Below, in pieces: positions 39,781-52,988 of a stretch of 64,000 nucleotides of DNA. The notes under the pieces were generated by a model. The model saw only the letters and a program-made list of their open reading frames with translations, searched no databases and had not been told where the DNA came from. The position numbers and the translations under genes are program-made. The DNA is from Alentia gelatinosa (lineage: Eukaryota > Annelida > Polychaeta > Phyllodocida > Polynoidae): NCBI GenBank assembly GCA_950022655.1, contig OX465580.1, positions 96,366,797-96,430,796 of the forward strand, read 5' to 3'. How positions within the stretch are numbered: position 1 is the first letter of the stretch; every line of letters begins with the position of its first letter.

Positions 39781-42390
39781 CACCTCAACTACTAGGAACA
39801 AATGGTATGTTTATATTTCATGAATGTGCATGTGATTCCAAAAGAAAACAATTTACAGATTTGGGTGATGACCAGCCAGTCATTGCTGTAAACCATGTGA
39901 ACCCGTTTTACTTTTTACTCTCATTGGGGAAGACAGTCCCCATGAAGGTGACCTCCACGGACGTCCTATGGGGCGAAAGCTCGTCAATCGCGTTTTATTA
40001 CCCCTATCGTCCATAGGGAGAGAAATCCTCGTTCATAGTCTCGTTCGAGGGGTCCCATGGACTAAATAGGCACGGAAGAAACTTTGGTGGAGACTTGGAC
40101 GAGGGTTTTTAAAGACTGCAAGCGGTGCACATATATATATATATATATATAGTGGTATATTTTTTAACTGATTTCATAATTTTAACCATAAATGAATCTA
40201 ACTGAATATCTCAGTATTTCTCCAAGTAACACCTCCAGTTTGTGTTTCAGTCATAATGAACATATTTCCGCTAGTTTAAATGAATACATAAGCTTCCATT
40301 TCTTATTATGAATCACACACGATACCCATGGGTGTTCTCCGCCGGGAGACGTGAAGGAGACTATGGACGAGGTATCCCGGCCGACGATAAATGATAAAAT
40401 GTGGATGCACTATGATGATATATACGATGTCTACCACAGTCTAGACCTAAATGAATTGTGCACAAATATATACATCCAGCATGGATAAATATATGTTTGA
40501 TATCGAAGTGAGTGAGCATCCCACACCCCCACAGGGACACGGAAATACACACACGAAAAATGATTTTTGTTCACATATTCTTGATATCGGATTGATAACT
40601 CAGTAAAAACAAATACGTTCCAGCAACGTAGATTTACATTTTTCTGGGTCAAACTGTATAGGGTCGGAAGCTCAATGCCAAAACCCTTGTGCGCCAGAAT
40701 GAAATTTGATTAACTAAATCTGGCATTTAATCAAATCTGGTAGCTCTATCTACATAAGAGGGGAATGTTTATTAGGGGATTTTTCTATGAAAGCCTAAAG
40801 GTGTCACCGTGGATTATACTCAGCTATACTCAGTTATAATTAATTATGCATAATTTTTTTCTTTAATATGTTTGTAAGGAAGACAGCTGGGATTTACTTT
40901 GAGGGCAATCGCAACTATCTGAGCTATATAGTATATACAAAGGCATATGGTCCTTTTCCGTTATCCCTATTTGCCGAGAACTGAACCAATTCTCCTTTTC
41001 ACATTGTGTCGGTGGAATTGATAGCTAAAACCTTGGTTGGTTAAAGTCGTCGGTGAATCGGGCCAGACTTAGAAGTCATTCCTATGAAGTCAATTTATAT
41101 TTTATCGAGCTTATCCTGAGGCGATGGAGCAGTGTTACTCTGAGGCATCTCAGGAATCCTGTTGTATGCTGTTCCGACAGAGGCTGCATTGAAATCCTCG
41201 GCGGCCGGGTGCAAAACTTTCGTCTGAAATATCACCCGTCGCCAAGTCCCCGTGCCCGGTCAGTAGGCTCGTACCCACCATAACATAGCCACCGTGGTAA
41301 TGTTTGCTCCGCACCCCAGAGATAGCAAACCCAGCCACACCAAAGCCAGCACCACCAAACACAACAGCACCAAACACCTAAGTCTACCAAACTCAGCTAC
41401 GCAAGATTTAACAACAGGAAACTCAACAATGCTAATCTCAACTCAGCAACATTAAACTCGGCCATACCCAACTGAGGCACAACCCTATTAAAAACAACAC
41501 TGGTCTAACTTTCTTGATAACAAAGAGATGGAAGTCTAATGTCGTTTTATATTTAGTTATAAAGGTATTATGGGCAAGTTTTGTATCTACCGCCAGTAGT
41601 CATAAAGGAAAAGGATGCTTGTATGAATGGTGCAGTGAATTGATTTGCAACCATAAACGAGAATGAAACAAGGACAAGTTAGTTCACAAATGATCAAAGG
41701 TATCATAACAAATTGTGCTGTTGCTCTAAAGAGGGGGAAACCAAATCCTTGAATTAATGAAGGAAATACAACAGTCAGTAAGTCTACAGTTGTATACGGT
41801 AGATGAGCAAATGAGAAAGCTCTTACTGCAGTATAACAACTGGTAGGTTTGTCCAGATGACTAATAGGTCTACTGTAACGGAGGTGAACTTACACTTGTC
41901 TCAGAATTGACAATAACCAGGTTCTTCTTAGGCATATGACATGTACATGTTAAAATGATACAAGAGTGGCCTTCCCTGCTCCTGCTCACCTGGGCATGAG
42001 CTAGGTGGGAGGGGGGGGGGGACCCACCTGCTGCGAGCCATCTCTTCACCTGCCTGCAGTATGGCCACCGGGAATATACACTGATGGGATTGTTGGGGAG
42101 GCGGTGTAAACTAGCATTATGTCATGATGACCAAGCCCCAGTATATATCTCACGAGTGGAATGGGGTATCCCCATCACACATGTGCTGTATCAGGGATAC
42201 AGGATTACCTCTCGTACTCAGTCTATATCTCTGAGTTGGCTGGTAAATCTGTCTGGCAATCTGTACTCAACCGAGATACCAGATCTATACCATGATCTGA
42301 AAGCCCAGAATGGATATAGTTAGGAAAATAAGGTGTTTTTATTGAGGTGCTATCATTTTCACTGAATCGCCAAATAGTCCAGCATAAACA
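39781..42390. other. unassigned intergenic DNA
   Basis: Nothing recognised. A (TA)n run lies at 40133-40151. The minus-strand Gly/Ala/Val-rich frame at about 41150-41400 reflects a CACCAAA-type low-complexity stretch. Confidence 0.5.
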
Positions 42391-42900
42391 AGCCAATCTG
42401 TTTCAAAATGGTGGAATGACCAACAGGGGACCAGGACAACCAGTCAAAATGAAGCAGCAGGACCCAGCGGAGATCTGCCAAATCTTCGCAAACACGGGTG
42501 AATGTCCTATCGGGAGTAGAAAAAACAAACCCAGGCCATCAGGTGCGGTGGAGCATTCATACTGTAGGCCTGGGAGAAATATGTGCCAGTAGAGGATGCC
42601 AGCAGGAGTTACATAGTATACTGTAGGACATATGGACTTAGGATTACAAACCTGGACACAACTGAAGTGTGTGCAGAATAGCTGAACGACAATTCAGCAA
42701 TCAGCCTGGATGATCAGGACAGATTTGAAAAGGAGATCATAGAGGAGCTTGACAATGACAGGCATATGGTTTCTAAGATCAAAACAAAAATTATATCTGC
42801 ACTAACAGCAGTACCCAAGGACTCAGGTGGGACTAGGTTTTAAATACACGATGGTAGGAGACCGAATCGTCTGCGGTGAATGACTCTTTCAATTACCAAA
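42391..42900 (+). pseudogene. remnant of a gag-RT retroelement, family R
   Basis: A Cys-containing peptide (AEICQIFANTGECPIGS) is followed after stops by DRFEKEIIEELDNDRHM, then IISALTAVPKDSGGTRF and a stop. The second part matches, residue for residue in pattern, the minus-strand fragment at 59855-60103 (QIEKEIDNGRYMI, ISALAAVPKYSGGSRLI). 'SALxAVPKxxGxxRLIHD' is the fingers region of DIRS/Ngaro-type RTs. Too short and broken to be functional. Confidence 0.55.
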
Positions 42901-45690
42901 GCTTGGAGGATGCTACCAGTATGATAAAATGTGGTGACTAATAAACTTGTTGTCTTCCAACTTGGTCTCCTTATCTAAGTGAAATTTAACCATCAATGAA
43001 AAATGCTCGATGTCTGACTATCTCTTTTATGTAAATGTTGCCGATGGAACTAGTGTTGACATGTTGTTCATGTTGTATTTATATTATATTTTTTCCAATT
43101 TGATTGTTTTAGTGTCCCAAAAATAACATGATTAGATGTTATCGATATCCGTGAAAGCCTATTCAGATTCATTCAATATCCCCAAAATTACAGTATCTTG
43201 AAATCAATATTAAAATTCTGCCTGAGATCTATATTGATACACTGATTGAATCATGGGCTAATCGTAACCATTGTCACCTTTTTTGTTCCAATAAGCCGTT
43301 CTGATGCACTATGATAGGGTACGGTTGAAATTATTGGGGACCTCCTGACACACCACGATTTTGCCATTTCTAATCGAAGTGTATCAGAAGGTCTATCGTG
43401 GTGCATCGGCGTTGGTGGGTGCGGGGCTCAAATATGATCACAAATTACCATATTTGATGGACAGAAGCGCCTCTATATATCCTACCTGACACTAAAATTT
43501 CATAATTTTCTGTATTTTCCCGGCAGAAAGGTCTACGATTCCGACTAGTAATATACAACATACAATCAAATGTCGTAGGCACCCTACAAATGAGTATTCG
43601 TCGGTAACAAATCGTAAATAGGCTGTGTGCATCGTGGGGTAATCGTAGATGCTTCGGACCTCAGTGGACATCGGGCCTATTAGTAAAGTTTAGTGATAGC
43701 CAAATACAGCAACACCTCTCATATAATTTTCCCGTATAACAAGTGAAATGAACTGGCTCTTATAATGACATGCGTATTCTCCTGGTTTATGAGATGTATA
43801 GATAATGAAAACACATGGACGTTCTCTTCAGCAGTACTGCTTAAATCAGGACCATTCTATGCATTAATGACATACGCAGAATCTCTTATGTTCAAGAAGT
43901 GTTCCTGACAGCATTAACTGATTGAAACTTTATTCTAATATGTGAAACCCATTTACTTGCTGTCGATTAGAATAGCCATGATTTAAGGAGTCTGATGTCT
44001 GGTTACATTTCTACATGTCCGCGGACAAGTAGCGCGTGTTAAGCCGAGTCCGTAGAGGGTGACAACATGTGTTGTGTGATGAGGCGAGCTGTGATCGTGG
44101 ATGACAGTCGGGGTTTAGCCGTGACCTTCAGCCCCATACCCCCTAGAGAGTGACACCGTGACAGGTCATTAGCAGACACTGTTGCCTTTAGTCTCCTTCG
44201 CTTGACATGCAATGCATCTGTCTTGCTTACGTACCAGAGACTTTAGTATGCATGTGCTCTCCCTGATGGAACATATACATAATGAAATATTAGTTATATA
44301 TAGCTTATATATAATCATTCGCTACTCCCTTTTTTCGTAGGGGGTAGGGTTGTGAAATGAACAACCGAGTGAACCACTTTTATTTCAGATGAGATTACAT
44401 TCAAGAAAATGGTGAAACAGCTTCCTAACATAAGACCTATAACGTCAATGAATAATGCCCTAACAGTGCCATCTAGTCAGTAATCCAAGCATGAATCCGG
44501 TGGGAATATATAATACTGAAGAAAGTATATCGCCCATCTCATTACCATAATTCTCATGAGAATAATGTCCGGATTGTCGGACCTGAGCGAGTTATAGGTG
44601 TTCCTGGGAATTTACCCGAATAACTTCCAGCAGTGGTTTGGAATTTATCCTGCCCCTTATATTACACAGCACGCTATATACATTGTATACACATATATGC
44701 CTGTAGTGTGCTGTGATTACTGTTATCATATAAAAGAGTCTAATGATTTTCCGAACTAGATATAAAAGAGTCGCTGAAACATAAATGATAATGATGATGT
44801 CTCGAAAGATAAGTGGAAGAAAATTCATCGATACTTATGTATCGATGAATTTTGTCAATAATAAGAAAAAAAGCCTCAACACTTTATGTGACCGCAGGTC
44901 AGACATAAGGAATAGCTAATGATTATTCTGCTAGTCAATGAACATAAAAAAATATATTTATTTATTTTTGAGCACTAAGGAGGTCCTTCAGATTTCACCA
45001 GATACAGGTTAATCTAAAATCAAAGAATTCATCATTTGATTCTCATTGAATACAAATGAGATCATGAATCATTACTATATTCGTCTTAAGTATCCATAGT
45101 CTCCAGTTTTGTGTGATTAACTTTCATATGCGAACCATAACTTAATTTTTCAGACATACCAATATCCCATCAGGTAGACGGCAGTGCTTTGATTCAGCGA
45201 TCATTATTCTAACTGGAAGATGGCCTTAAAGGTATTGAATAGATTCGAAGAGTATTGAGTGTTCAATGAGAGTACAATGATACGCGGTATTGAAATAAGA
45301 GTTATTGTGAGAAAAGTTGGATTCACTTGGATAAACCAACTACAACTGTCATGATCAGATATATCTCTGATATAATCAAATCAATGATCCTCTAAGGAAA
45401 TACACGTTGTTTGCTAATGTTGGAGATGTATGCACTGCAAAACACGCGCCATCACTTAATAATAGATGGGTACACTGTCCAAATGGACTATCCTATTTGA
45501 CTACCCCCGCCCCCTTCGCTCCTCACCACTCAGCCCCCTACCAGGTAGCAGATCTCAGACACAGGTAGGGGGTGGCAATTAGACCTGTATCAATCTAATG
45601 GCCAACGCCAGCAGCGCTGCATGCTCTGCTGGGCGACACTGGTGGTCCGGTCGCCATCCAATGGCATCGCCGGTTTCTTGACGGGTCTGG
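42901..45690. other. unassigned DNA upstream of the Olig gene
   Basis: No gene or dispersed repeat recognised; the 34-bp palindrome at 44820-44853 is the only distinct structure. Confidence 0.5.
44820..44853. repeat. perfect 15-bp-arm hairpin
   Basis: AAAATTCATCGATAC, a TTAT loop, then its exact inverse GTATCGATGAATTTT. Confidence 0.9.
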
Positions 45691-45699
45691 ACGGGGGAG

Positions 45700-45800
45700 C
45701 CAATCAGAGCGTGGCTTAGATGATCGGCCAATAGAACACCTAAGGCTGTGCTGAAAAGGGCCATCTGTATATAACAGTGAGGGCCAGCCGGGGCTATTAG
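45700..45800 (+). promoter_or_regulatory. Olig-type gene promoter (two CCAAT boxes, TATA)
   Basis: CCAAT at 45700-45704 (AGCCAATCAG) and 45728-45732 (GGCCAATAG) precede TATATAA at 45768-45774. Transcription would start near 45800, giving a 5' UTR of about 280 bases to the ATG at 46079. Confidence 0.55.
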
Positions 45801-46078
45801 ACGCACTGATTGATGCACGCTGTACATACGTTCACTCAACCCACACTTATCTCCTACACCACTTGATGCTTGGAGGATAAAAAAACACCCACGACTGTGG
45901 CTGGATACCTTAAGAGTGTATATACGCTCCCTCTCCCAGGAACCCGTCATATTCTCCGTGGGCTGAGCTTATTGCAGGGAGAGTGAAAGGCAAGAACAGT
46001 TTTTGTTTATCAATTCCTACTTTGGTTTTATCATCGCTGTTGGGTGTATTCCCGTGACCATTGCTGCGGAGAAACAAA

Positions 46079-47041
46079 ATGGATACTTGTTCTGAATCTA
46101 TGAGCGACGCGTTTAGCGTCTCCTCACCTGATACCACTCTCATCGATGTCACAAATCCACTCCTAGTCGACTGCACAGACGACGACGCATCAGATGGTTC
46201 CTTAACACCTCATCATCGCACCACAGGCGGAAGTAGCCGCCGGGACCGTAAGAAGAATCAGTTGAGTCCGTCGTCGCGGGAGTCGCTGCGGCTAAAGATC
46301 AATCACCGGGAGAGGGAGCGGATGCACGACCTCAACTCGTCCATGGACGCGCTGCGTCAAGTGATGCCCTACGCTCATGGCCCCTCCGTCAAGAAACTCT
46401 CAAAAATGGCCACCCTCCTGCTCGCCCGCAACTACATCATCCTCCTGACGCGCTCCATGGAGGAGATGCGCCGCCTCCTAGCGGACGCCTACCGGAACCC
46501 ACTGGTGGCGCCCCCGCCCGGAGGCTTAGCCGCTCACCATCTGCCGGGGGCACCGAGCTTCCGGCCCGTGATGGAGAAGCTCCTGACGGCTCCCGGTATG
46601 CCGCCGCTGGGTCCGCTGCCCCCGTCACCGGCCATCCCGACGCCCTCGGCCTTCCACCTCGAACACGTTACGTCCCCACGTCTGCCAACACGCTCGACAC
46701 CGGAAGTGACGTCTTCCTCGACGTCCTCAGTCACCGTACCAGCGTCACAGTCGCATGTGGTGCATCACCCGACGCCGACGGTGGCGCCGGGCTCTGGGTT
46801 GCCCGGTATGGCCGTTGGACCCGGTCTTCCACCCATCCCCACTGCAGGGCACGGCCGTGTGGACGTGTCTCCCCTGTCGGCGCATCACCATCCTCCGCAC
46901 CATCCTCACCACTTCCCGCATCACCTGCCACCACACCCGTTCGCGCATCACATGCCTGGAGCATGGCCAGGCGGTCCCTGCTCCTGTGTGTATTGTCACC
47001 TGGCCGCCAAGTCGTCCGAGTCGCTCCTCAAACAAGTCTAG
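46079..47041 (+). CDS. Olig: Olig-family bHLH transcription factor
   Basis: 320 residues from the ATG at 46079 (ACAAAATGG, good initiation context); the frame opens slightly earlier without an ATG. The bHLH domain lies at about 71-125: the basic region [13 protein letters not shown] has the E-box-contacting Glu, helix 1 ends [13 protein letters not shown], and the loop and helix 2 are [20 protein letters not shown]. '[27 protein letters not shown]' is the hallmark of the Olig/Bhlhe22-23 group. The C-terminal PCSCVYC echoes the CxCxxC tail of vertebrate Olig2/Olig3. The N-terminus is acidic/Ser-rich; the rest is Pro-rich with a His-rich stretch near 265-300. Intronless, as vertebrate Olig genes are in their coding part. 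Expected to be a nuclear E-box-binding, probably repressive, neural-lineage factor. Assignment to the Olig family is secure; the exact orthologue is not. Confidence 0.93.
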   Translation: MDTCSESMSDAFSVSSPDTTLIDVTNPLLVDCTDDDASDGSLTPHHRTTGGSSRRDRKKNQLSPSSRESLRLKINHRERERMHDLNSSMDALRQVMPYAHGPSVKKLSKMATLLLARNYIILLTRSMEEMRRLLADAYRNPLVAPPPGGLAAHHLPGAPSFRPVMEKLLTAPGMPPLGPLPPSPAIPTPSAFHLEHVTSPRLPTRSTPEVTSSSTSSVTVPASQSHVVHHPTPTVAPGSGLPGMAVGPGLPPIPTAGHGRVDVSPLSAHHHPPHHPHHFPHHLPPHPFAHHMPGAWPGGPCSCVYCHLAAKSSESLLKQV

Positions 47042-47224
47042 CCGGGTAGTTGATGGACTTCTACAGAGAGATATAATCCCTATTTAAGGACAAATACCCG
47101 CTGTGATTTTAGGAAGGAGTAGAGTTTATTCACAGCCTTCAGGGTTTACTCACATTCTACCGTCATAATTTCACTCACTCAAGACACTCGCTCTGTGTGC
47201 CTAAGATTGTCCATATGTGTGTTT

Positions 47225-47225
<1 letters not shown>

Positions 47226-47306
<81 letters not shown>
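47226..47306. repeat. (TA)n microsatellite, ~80 bp
   Basis: About 39 uninterrupted TA units in the presumptive 3' UTR of the Olig-type gene; a poly(A) signal candidate (AATAAA) follows at 47645-47650. Confidence 0.95.
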
Positions 47307-49205
47307 TTGTTATAATTATATGTGTAGTTCATATTGAAACCAAATTGGAGCCTTGCAAAGAGGCATTCACAGTGCAGTTTACTACATGGAATACGCGTGC
47401 ACATATGTATTGTATAGATACAGTTTTCATTACATATGATCAGTAATTTCCAATTACTTGATTAATGAACTTATCGGTGGTTTCAATTTGAAAGGCGAGT
47501 TTTTCTGACGAACTGTATTATAAAGAGTCCTATAGTGATATCTTCTGTCATAGAAAAAAATGTTGTTTTAGGTAAAGACAATATAAATATGACCGTCATC
47601 TGGGATGAAACATTGTACAGTTCATTAGCCGATAGTTACGCATTAATAAAACGAATTAAAAATGATTCCAGACTATTTTCATTTCCATGTCGACTATCGC
47701 GATCATGACACATCAAATCATGTAGAAATTGAGAATTTGCAACGGTAATCTTTTCTTTTATTTAAAAAGAATAATGTGACCAAGAAAAAGTTTTCGGCTT
47801 CATTGATATCGATCAAATAATCTTTGGGAGTATTTCACGGAAATACTTAGGTATGATTTATGAAATTGATGCTTGAAAATCATACAAATTCGTATAAGGT
47901 TGAGGCCATATGCAAGTCACCTACCGCAATCCTTCCGCTTTTTTTATAGTTCGCTGGTGAAAATCTATTCATTAAATGTCAGAAGGGTAATTGTAATCAA
48001 ACCGTATGATATGAAATCAAAATGCAAGCTTTTTCAATCGATATTATTCGGCATCTAACTTATTGGCTATAATCCCGTGACCTTATACGCCATGATCAGT
48101 CAAAAGCTAACTGAAAATAACAACACGTGAAATAAAAAGCAATACGTGAAAATCTAAAAGAACACCACTAAACCCTTATTCTATCACTGGTTGTCCGTTA
48201 ATTAGTTAGATGATGCTATTTCAAAGATGAATGTTAGTTGATACAAAATAAGAATTTACTTGCATCAGATGCAGTCAATAATCACCTATTGCGCACCCAT
48301 TTAGTGATTCTCGCATTTCCCACCTGCTCAATCAATGTTAGTTTTTAAGAAGGAAGTTTCAAAATGCCATATGGGATGGATAGAATTCAGGTATGAATGG
48401 ATCTTCTTATGACTGAAAAATATCCACCAAGAAACAGAAGCTGTTGGAGACTATAAAGGGGTTCGGCCATACTCGAACCCCATCAGATCCGTTATTGCAA
48501 TAGAAACGTAATCCTATTGCATATTGAGAGAATTTGAAACGTTTTTTCCCCTCTGTTTTGATGCTGTTTTAATGATATCACCTTTGGAGAAATCACTTTC
48601 AGTGGAGGTGCGATGACATCAGAGGAGAACTACCTTAATGCAGATTCTTCAAAAGTCAATTTCAGCACTTGTAAATTTGATATTCTAGCAGATGTTAGAC
48701 GGGTGGCATATAACAAAGGGCAGGTCTGTTTGTATACAGGTACCTTTTACCTGAAGTAAAATCTGAGCAGTGTCCTTTTCTTTAGTGTGGAAACCGGGTG
48801 TAAAGTTTGACAGGATATCTGCGGTTTAGTGGGTTCTCCAATCTCCACTCACCACTCCCCCCTCAGCGCTCACAGCTTACTCCTCACCACTGTCCGTCTA
48901 CTCCCTGTCAGCCACGGTACCGTGACAGCGCATCATATAGCTTGAAAACCCGAAAAAAAGTAGCAAATTCAAGTTCTTCAACAATTAATAATAAACGTAG
49001 AATAAACATTCCATCAAGAGAATCTATCTTCAATTGCATATATATGGTATGCTTAATGTATACCTCCAGTAATTTGCATGCATGCTGCTTGTCTCATGCT
49101 AATGCCTTATGCATTCAAGACTAAAGGCAAACGGCTGACGGTGGATGTTTGGCGCCTGAGGTTTGGTGTAAGGAGGCAAACGTCCGATCACCGTTTTCTA
49201 ACATT
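47307..49205. other. unassigned downstream DNA
   Basis: AT-rich, no gene or repeat recognised. Confidence 0.5.
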
Positions 49206-49496
49206 GGGGATATACCAAGCGAGAAATGGCAACAATCTCTGGAATCGCCAACAAAAAATGCATTTGAGTTATTGTTTCATAGTAGTATCTCCAACGGATA
49301 ATTTAGCGTCGCAGAAGCAATAACAGGGTGAAATGTGAAATAATGGGTCACATACAAATTTATGATGACGATTCCGGAAATCGCTGCGTTTCTCGCTTGG
49401 TGTGTCCTCAGCTTCAGAACCCCTTCAACCATTACTGAATCTAGATATACACCAAGCGAGAAACGCAGCAATTTCCAGAATCGCCAACACAAAATG
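49206..49496. repeat. three dispersed copies of a ~45-bp word, one inverted
   Basis: ATATACCAAGCGAGAAATGG... (49210-49260) and ATACACCAAGCGAGAAACGC... (49445-49496) are direct copies; 49365-49406 is an inverted copy (GCGTTTCTCGCTTGGTGTGT). Shared core: ACCAAGCGAGAAA, then AATC at fixed distance. Confidence 0.8.
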
Positions 49497-52124
49497 TAAG
49501 GTGTTATTTGATCGAAGATCACCGATCACTGACCATGACTCAGACCACACTAGACATACACTTTTTCTAGTTGTGTCCTCGGTCCATTGCTCGACACCTA
49601 CAGCTAGTATGATCCACTATTCGCTACCAAGACGGACCAAAGCTCCCCGGAGCACTGCATGCCACCCTCAACATGCGGTCTACCGCCTTGCGCCCGGCGC
49701 CTGCCGCCCGTCGCCCCGTATCCGCCGTCCTGCCCGACGCCTGTGCACCCGACGCTTGACGCCCGGCGCTCACCGTTCGCTGTTCGCTGTGACCATCCGG
49801 AGAACACCCCGCACTTCATTCAGTCACATTCAGTGATTGAGATCCTCTTTCCAACCAACACGCTGGGAGAGTGATCGCCGACCAACTTCATTACTCGCAG
49901 GCTAACCAAGGGCACAAGGTCAACGCCCAAGGTCAAACCAAGGTCGAACCGGGTGACAGAGATGGGGTGTAGCCGAGTTATCTGTGTTACCTGAGAAATG
50001 TAGAGAGTCTGGTGTTGGTGGGTCGAGGAGTAGGGTGACAACAGAAAGACGTTTAACTTCAGTGTACTACACCAGTAAAAAAGAACATAAACACAACAAA
50101 AACAAACAGGAAACGAACAACGAGAACAACAGGTAGTCCCCACTTTGACGCATATATTATAGGGAATACAACATATATGTCGAAACATGAAATAATCAGA
50201 CGATTTTTTGTCAGTACGTTTTATTTTCATAGCTATTACTAAGATTAGTTACTGCTGCTATATCATTAGATATATATAAATATTGTAGCTTTAATTTACT
50301 TAGTCAAATACAATTTGGTGATAACTGTAAAGATCAGGAATATTGGAAAATACTATTCCCTATATATGTATCAATTATATTCAATACTCTGATCTAGTAC
50401 AACTAAGTGAAAAACGTTTCCATCCCTAGATAGCATTGACAAACACATAATTACTGTAAACGTTCAACGCCAGCAGTTGTAAATATAGGGAAATTTGTTC
50501 GATTTCAGTAACGAAATTTTGATTGCGGGTTGCAGAGGCAGAGTTTACTCTGAGAGCCTAATACCCCATCATTTGACCGGGGCCTGGGCCCGCCCACCCC
50601 GTTACCGGACTCACCTCGCCGGCCCCGGGCCGCCCCTGGGCCGCCCACCGTCAACATAAGGCGGTCAGTGGTCAGCCCGGCCAGGTGGGAGGTCAATGTG
50701 ATTTACAGGTACTGTCCGCCCACTCTGTCCACTTCAATCTAGTCCACTGCCACCCGTGAGTGTTTCATTTACTGTTTGCATGGGGAAATCCTTTAAATGT
50801 GACACCATTGATAGCCTTGCGGTAGAAAGAACCCCACTGGAATATGTCCACGTATATTGTATTATAAGTATATATTTATGTACATGTATTGTGTTATTTG
50901 AGACATCCATGGATTCGCTCAAATTCACATCTAGTGTATAATTTACAATCACGGTACCTAAAATTAGGGTTAGGGATTGAAGATGGACTACAAATTATCA
51001 GAAAACCAACAACATAAATTAAATTATTTCCTTTTTATTTTAGAAATAAAGAGGAAATGTTTGAAATTTTTATAAGCACCACATTTCAACGGTGAATCAT
51101 CGTTTGAATAGTTTTCGCTTAACTCTGAAACCTCGCACTTTGAAACGGGCGGCGGTCCTTTGGAACATACATTTTGTGTTTTTAATCCAACAGCGATGTC
51201 CATGGAACAAACAAAATGGTCGTCATCTTATCTGGAGGTTCACGTTTCATTAAGATGCACCCTGGTCTAACGTTACCACCAAAGTGCAGTGACGGCCCAG
51301 TCAGGAGAGAGTGACCGCACCAAGTCATTCTTGTCTAACACCAATCAAGGTCTGCACCCAGCACCGACAATCGGGCCCTGGTTTCAGCGACAACAATGCG
51401 GCCGCATTACTCCGACACCCTGCCTGCAGCCCCGGGGGGTTGAGGAGGGGCAAGGGTAGCCTCAGAAGAGTCAGAAAGTCGACGGCAGCGGCGGGAAGCG
51501 CGACCGGACCGGCCGGGGTCTGGTGACGGGCCGGCTGGACGCCCACTGAAAGCCGTGCCATTAATTTGCGGGCAGAGGACATCCGAGCGGCGGCGGTGGA
51601 GTCGCCGCTAGGGGTCGCATAGAGGGAGGAAGAGGTGGGGGTTGAAGGGTGTGGGTGCAGAGGTGGTCGTATGGGGGTGAGCCTGGCCGCCCTGCTGGCA
51701 TATGTTGAGGTGTGGCTGTGGACGGAGAGGGGCGGGACGGGCCCCCATTCAACGCCCCTCCCTCCACGTGCCCCCGGGCGATGCGGGCCGCCCGCAGCAC
51801 GGTCCACACGGCGGGGAGCGGTATTGCACCGCCGATGTCACGTAGAGTCCCGACCGACAACAAAGGACCCAACGTCCATCAAGAGAGAAGGGAAGAGTGA
51901 TGGGCAGGAGACGTGGGTGTCAAAGCTATAAAGTGTGAACCCAGCAAAAAAGGCTACATGTCATAGACTACTTATTGCTTTATTCTGTCTCATACAGATG
52001 TGTGGGGATGGTCTTTCTGTGTATCCTGCAGCAGGCCATCTATGAATTAGCATTTCATTCTGTTAGATATGCCCGAAGAAGTGCTGGTCCTTCTTCGGCT
52101 CACCACTAGAGTATAGTATGGTAC
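49497..52124. other. unassigned DNA with CpG-rich patches
   Basis: CpG-rich stretches at about 49640-49800, 50570-50700 and 51290-51860 interrupt AT-rich sequence. None gives a convincing exon: frames differ and are low-complexity (Arg/Pro/Ala-rich). They may be regulatory islets of the Olig-type gene or exons of a gene I cannot assemble. Confidence 0.35.
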
Positions 52125-52404
52125 TAAGGCCCGGCGTTCACCTACTACGATATGGCTCCGATATGGTCTACAAAGAACTTTCCGATAAAAAATAAAAATC
52201 GCGTCGGAAGGTCACCTTATATCGGGGCAGTTGACCACGTTTCTGCGATTAGGCACCGAAAAGGACCCCTTATGATGCATGGTGAAGTGGGATGTCTAGA
52301 CATTTGTCTACGATTTTGCACCTTCCCGATATGTCGCCGATATTTGCTTTTTGTATCGGTGCCATAACGGTAGGTCCATCGTAGTAGGTGGACCCCAGGC
52401 CTTA
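52125..52404. mobile_element. 280-bp MITE, family G, copy 1
   Basis: TIRs GGCC(C/T)GGCGTTCACCTACTA...TAGTAGGTGGACCCCAGGCC flank a shared interior with TATGGCTCCGATATG, ATCGCGTCGGAAGGTCACCT and TTGCACCTTCCCGATATGTC. Two more copies lie at 52574-52861 and 61829-62113. Confidence 0.85.
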
Positions 52405-52573
52405 GAATACTTCCAACTATGCTTAATTGCCCACCACCCAGGTCAACATAGTTCAGATTGTGCCAGAGCATTTCACTGGATCTGCTTGATACTTGTCACT
52501 GGATGCATTCGACAGGGCTGTATTGTTTTGAGCATTGACAGTAATATGCTCAAAACGGTCTGTCGGAAGTTAC

Positions 52574-52861
52574 TTAGGCCCCGCGTCCACCTACTACGAT
52601 ATGGCTCCGATATGCTCTACGATGCACCTCCCGATAAAAACTCAAAATCGCGTCGGGAGGTCACCTAATATCGGGGCAGTTGACCACGTTCCTGCGATTA
52701 GACACCGATATAACCCCCATACAATGCGTGGTGAGTTGGCACATCTAGACATATGTCTCCGATTTTGCACCTTCCCGATATGTCTCCGATATTTGTTTTT
52801 TGTATCGCTGCAATATCGGTAGGTCTAAATTTCTATCGTAGTAGGTGGACGCCAGGCCTAA
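52574..52861. mobile_element. 288-bp MITE, family G, copy 2
   Basis: Same orientation as copy 1, 170 bases downstream of it, with better-preserved ends (GCGTCCACCTACTACGATA ... TATCGTAGTAGGTGGACGC). Confidence 0.88.
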
Positions 52862-52988
52862 GCTTGTCCAGCTGCAGCATTATCACTGGATGCACAACAT
52901 TGACTGCCGTAGAGTCCTCCCTTATCCACTTGCCTGCTGGACGGGACTCCAAACTAGGGACAAGAAACTTATTCAGATCATCTGAACA

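Noticed and set aside
41150..41400. minus-strand Gly/Ala/Val-rich open frame
   Set aside because: Created by a CACCAAA/CAGCACCA low-complexity stretch; no start, splice or domain support.
46437..47087. overlapping minus- and plus-strand frames within the Olig-type gene
   Set aside because: Shadows of GC-rich coding sequence; the Olig frame is the only one with a domain.
47226..47306. open frames of repeated Ile-Tyr across the (TA)n tract
   Set aside because: Microsatellite translation, not a gene.
51325..51807. 160-codon minus-strand open frame
   Set aside because: CpG-rich sequence lowers stop frequency on both strands; the peptide is Pro/Ala/Arg-rich without a domain, and plus-strand frames are open too.
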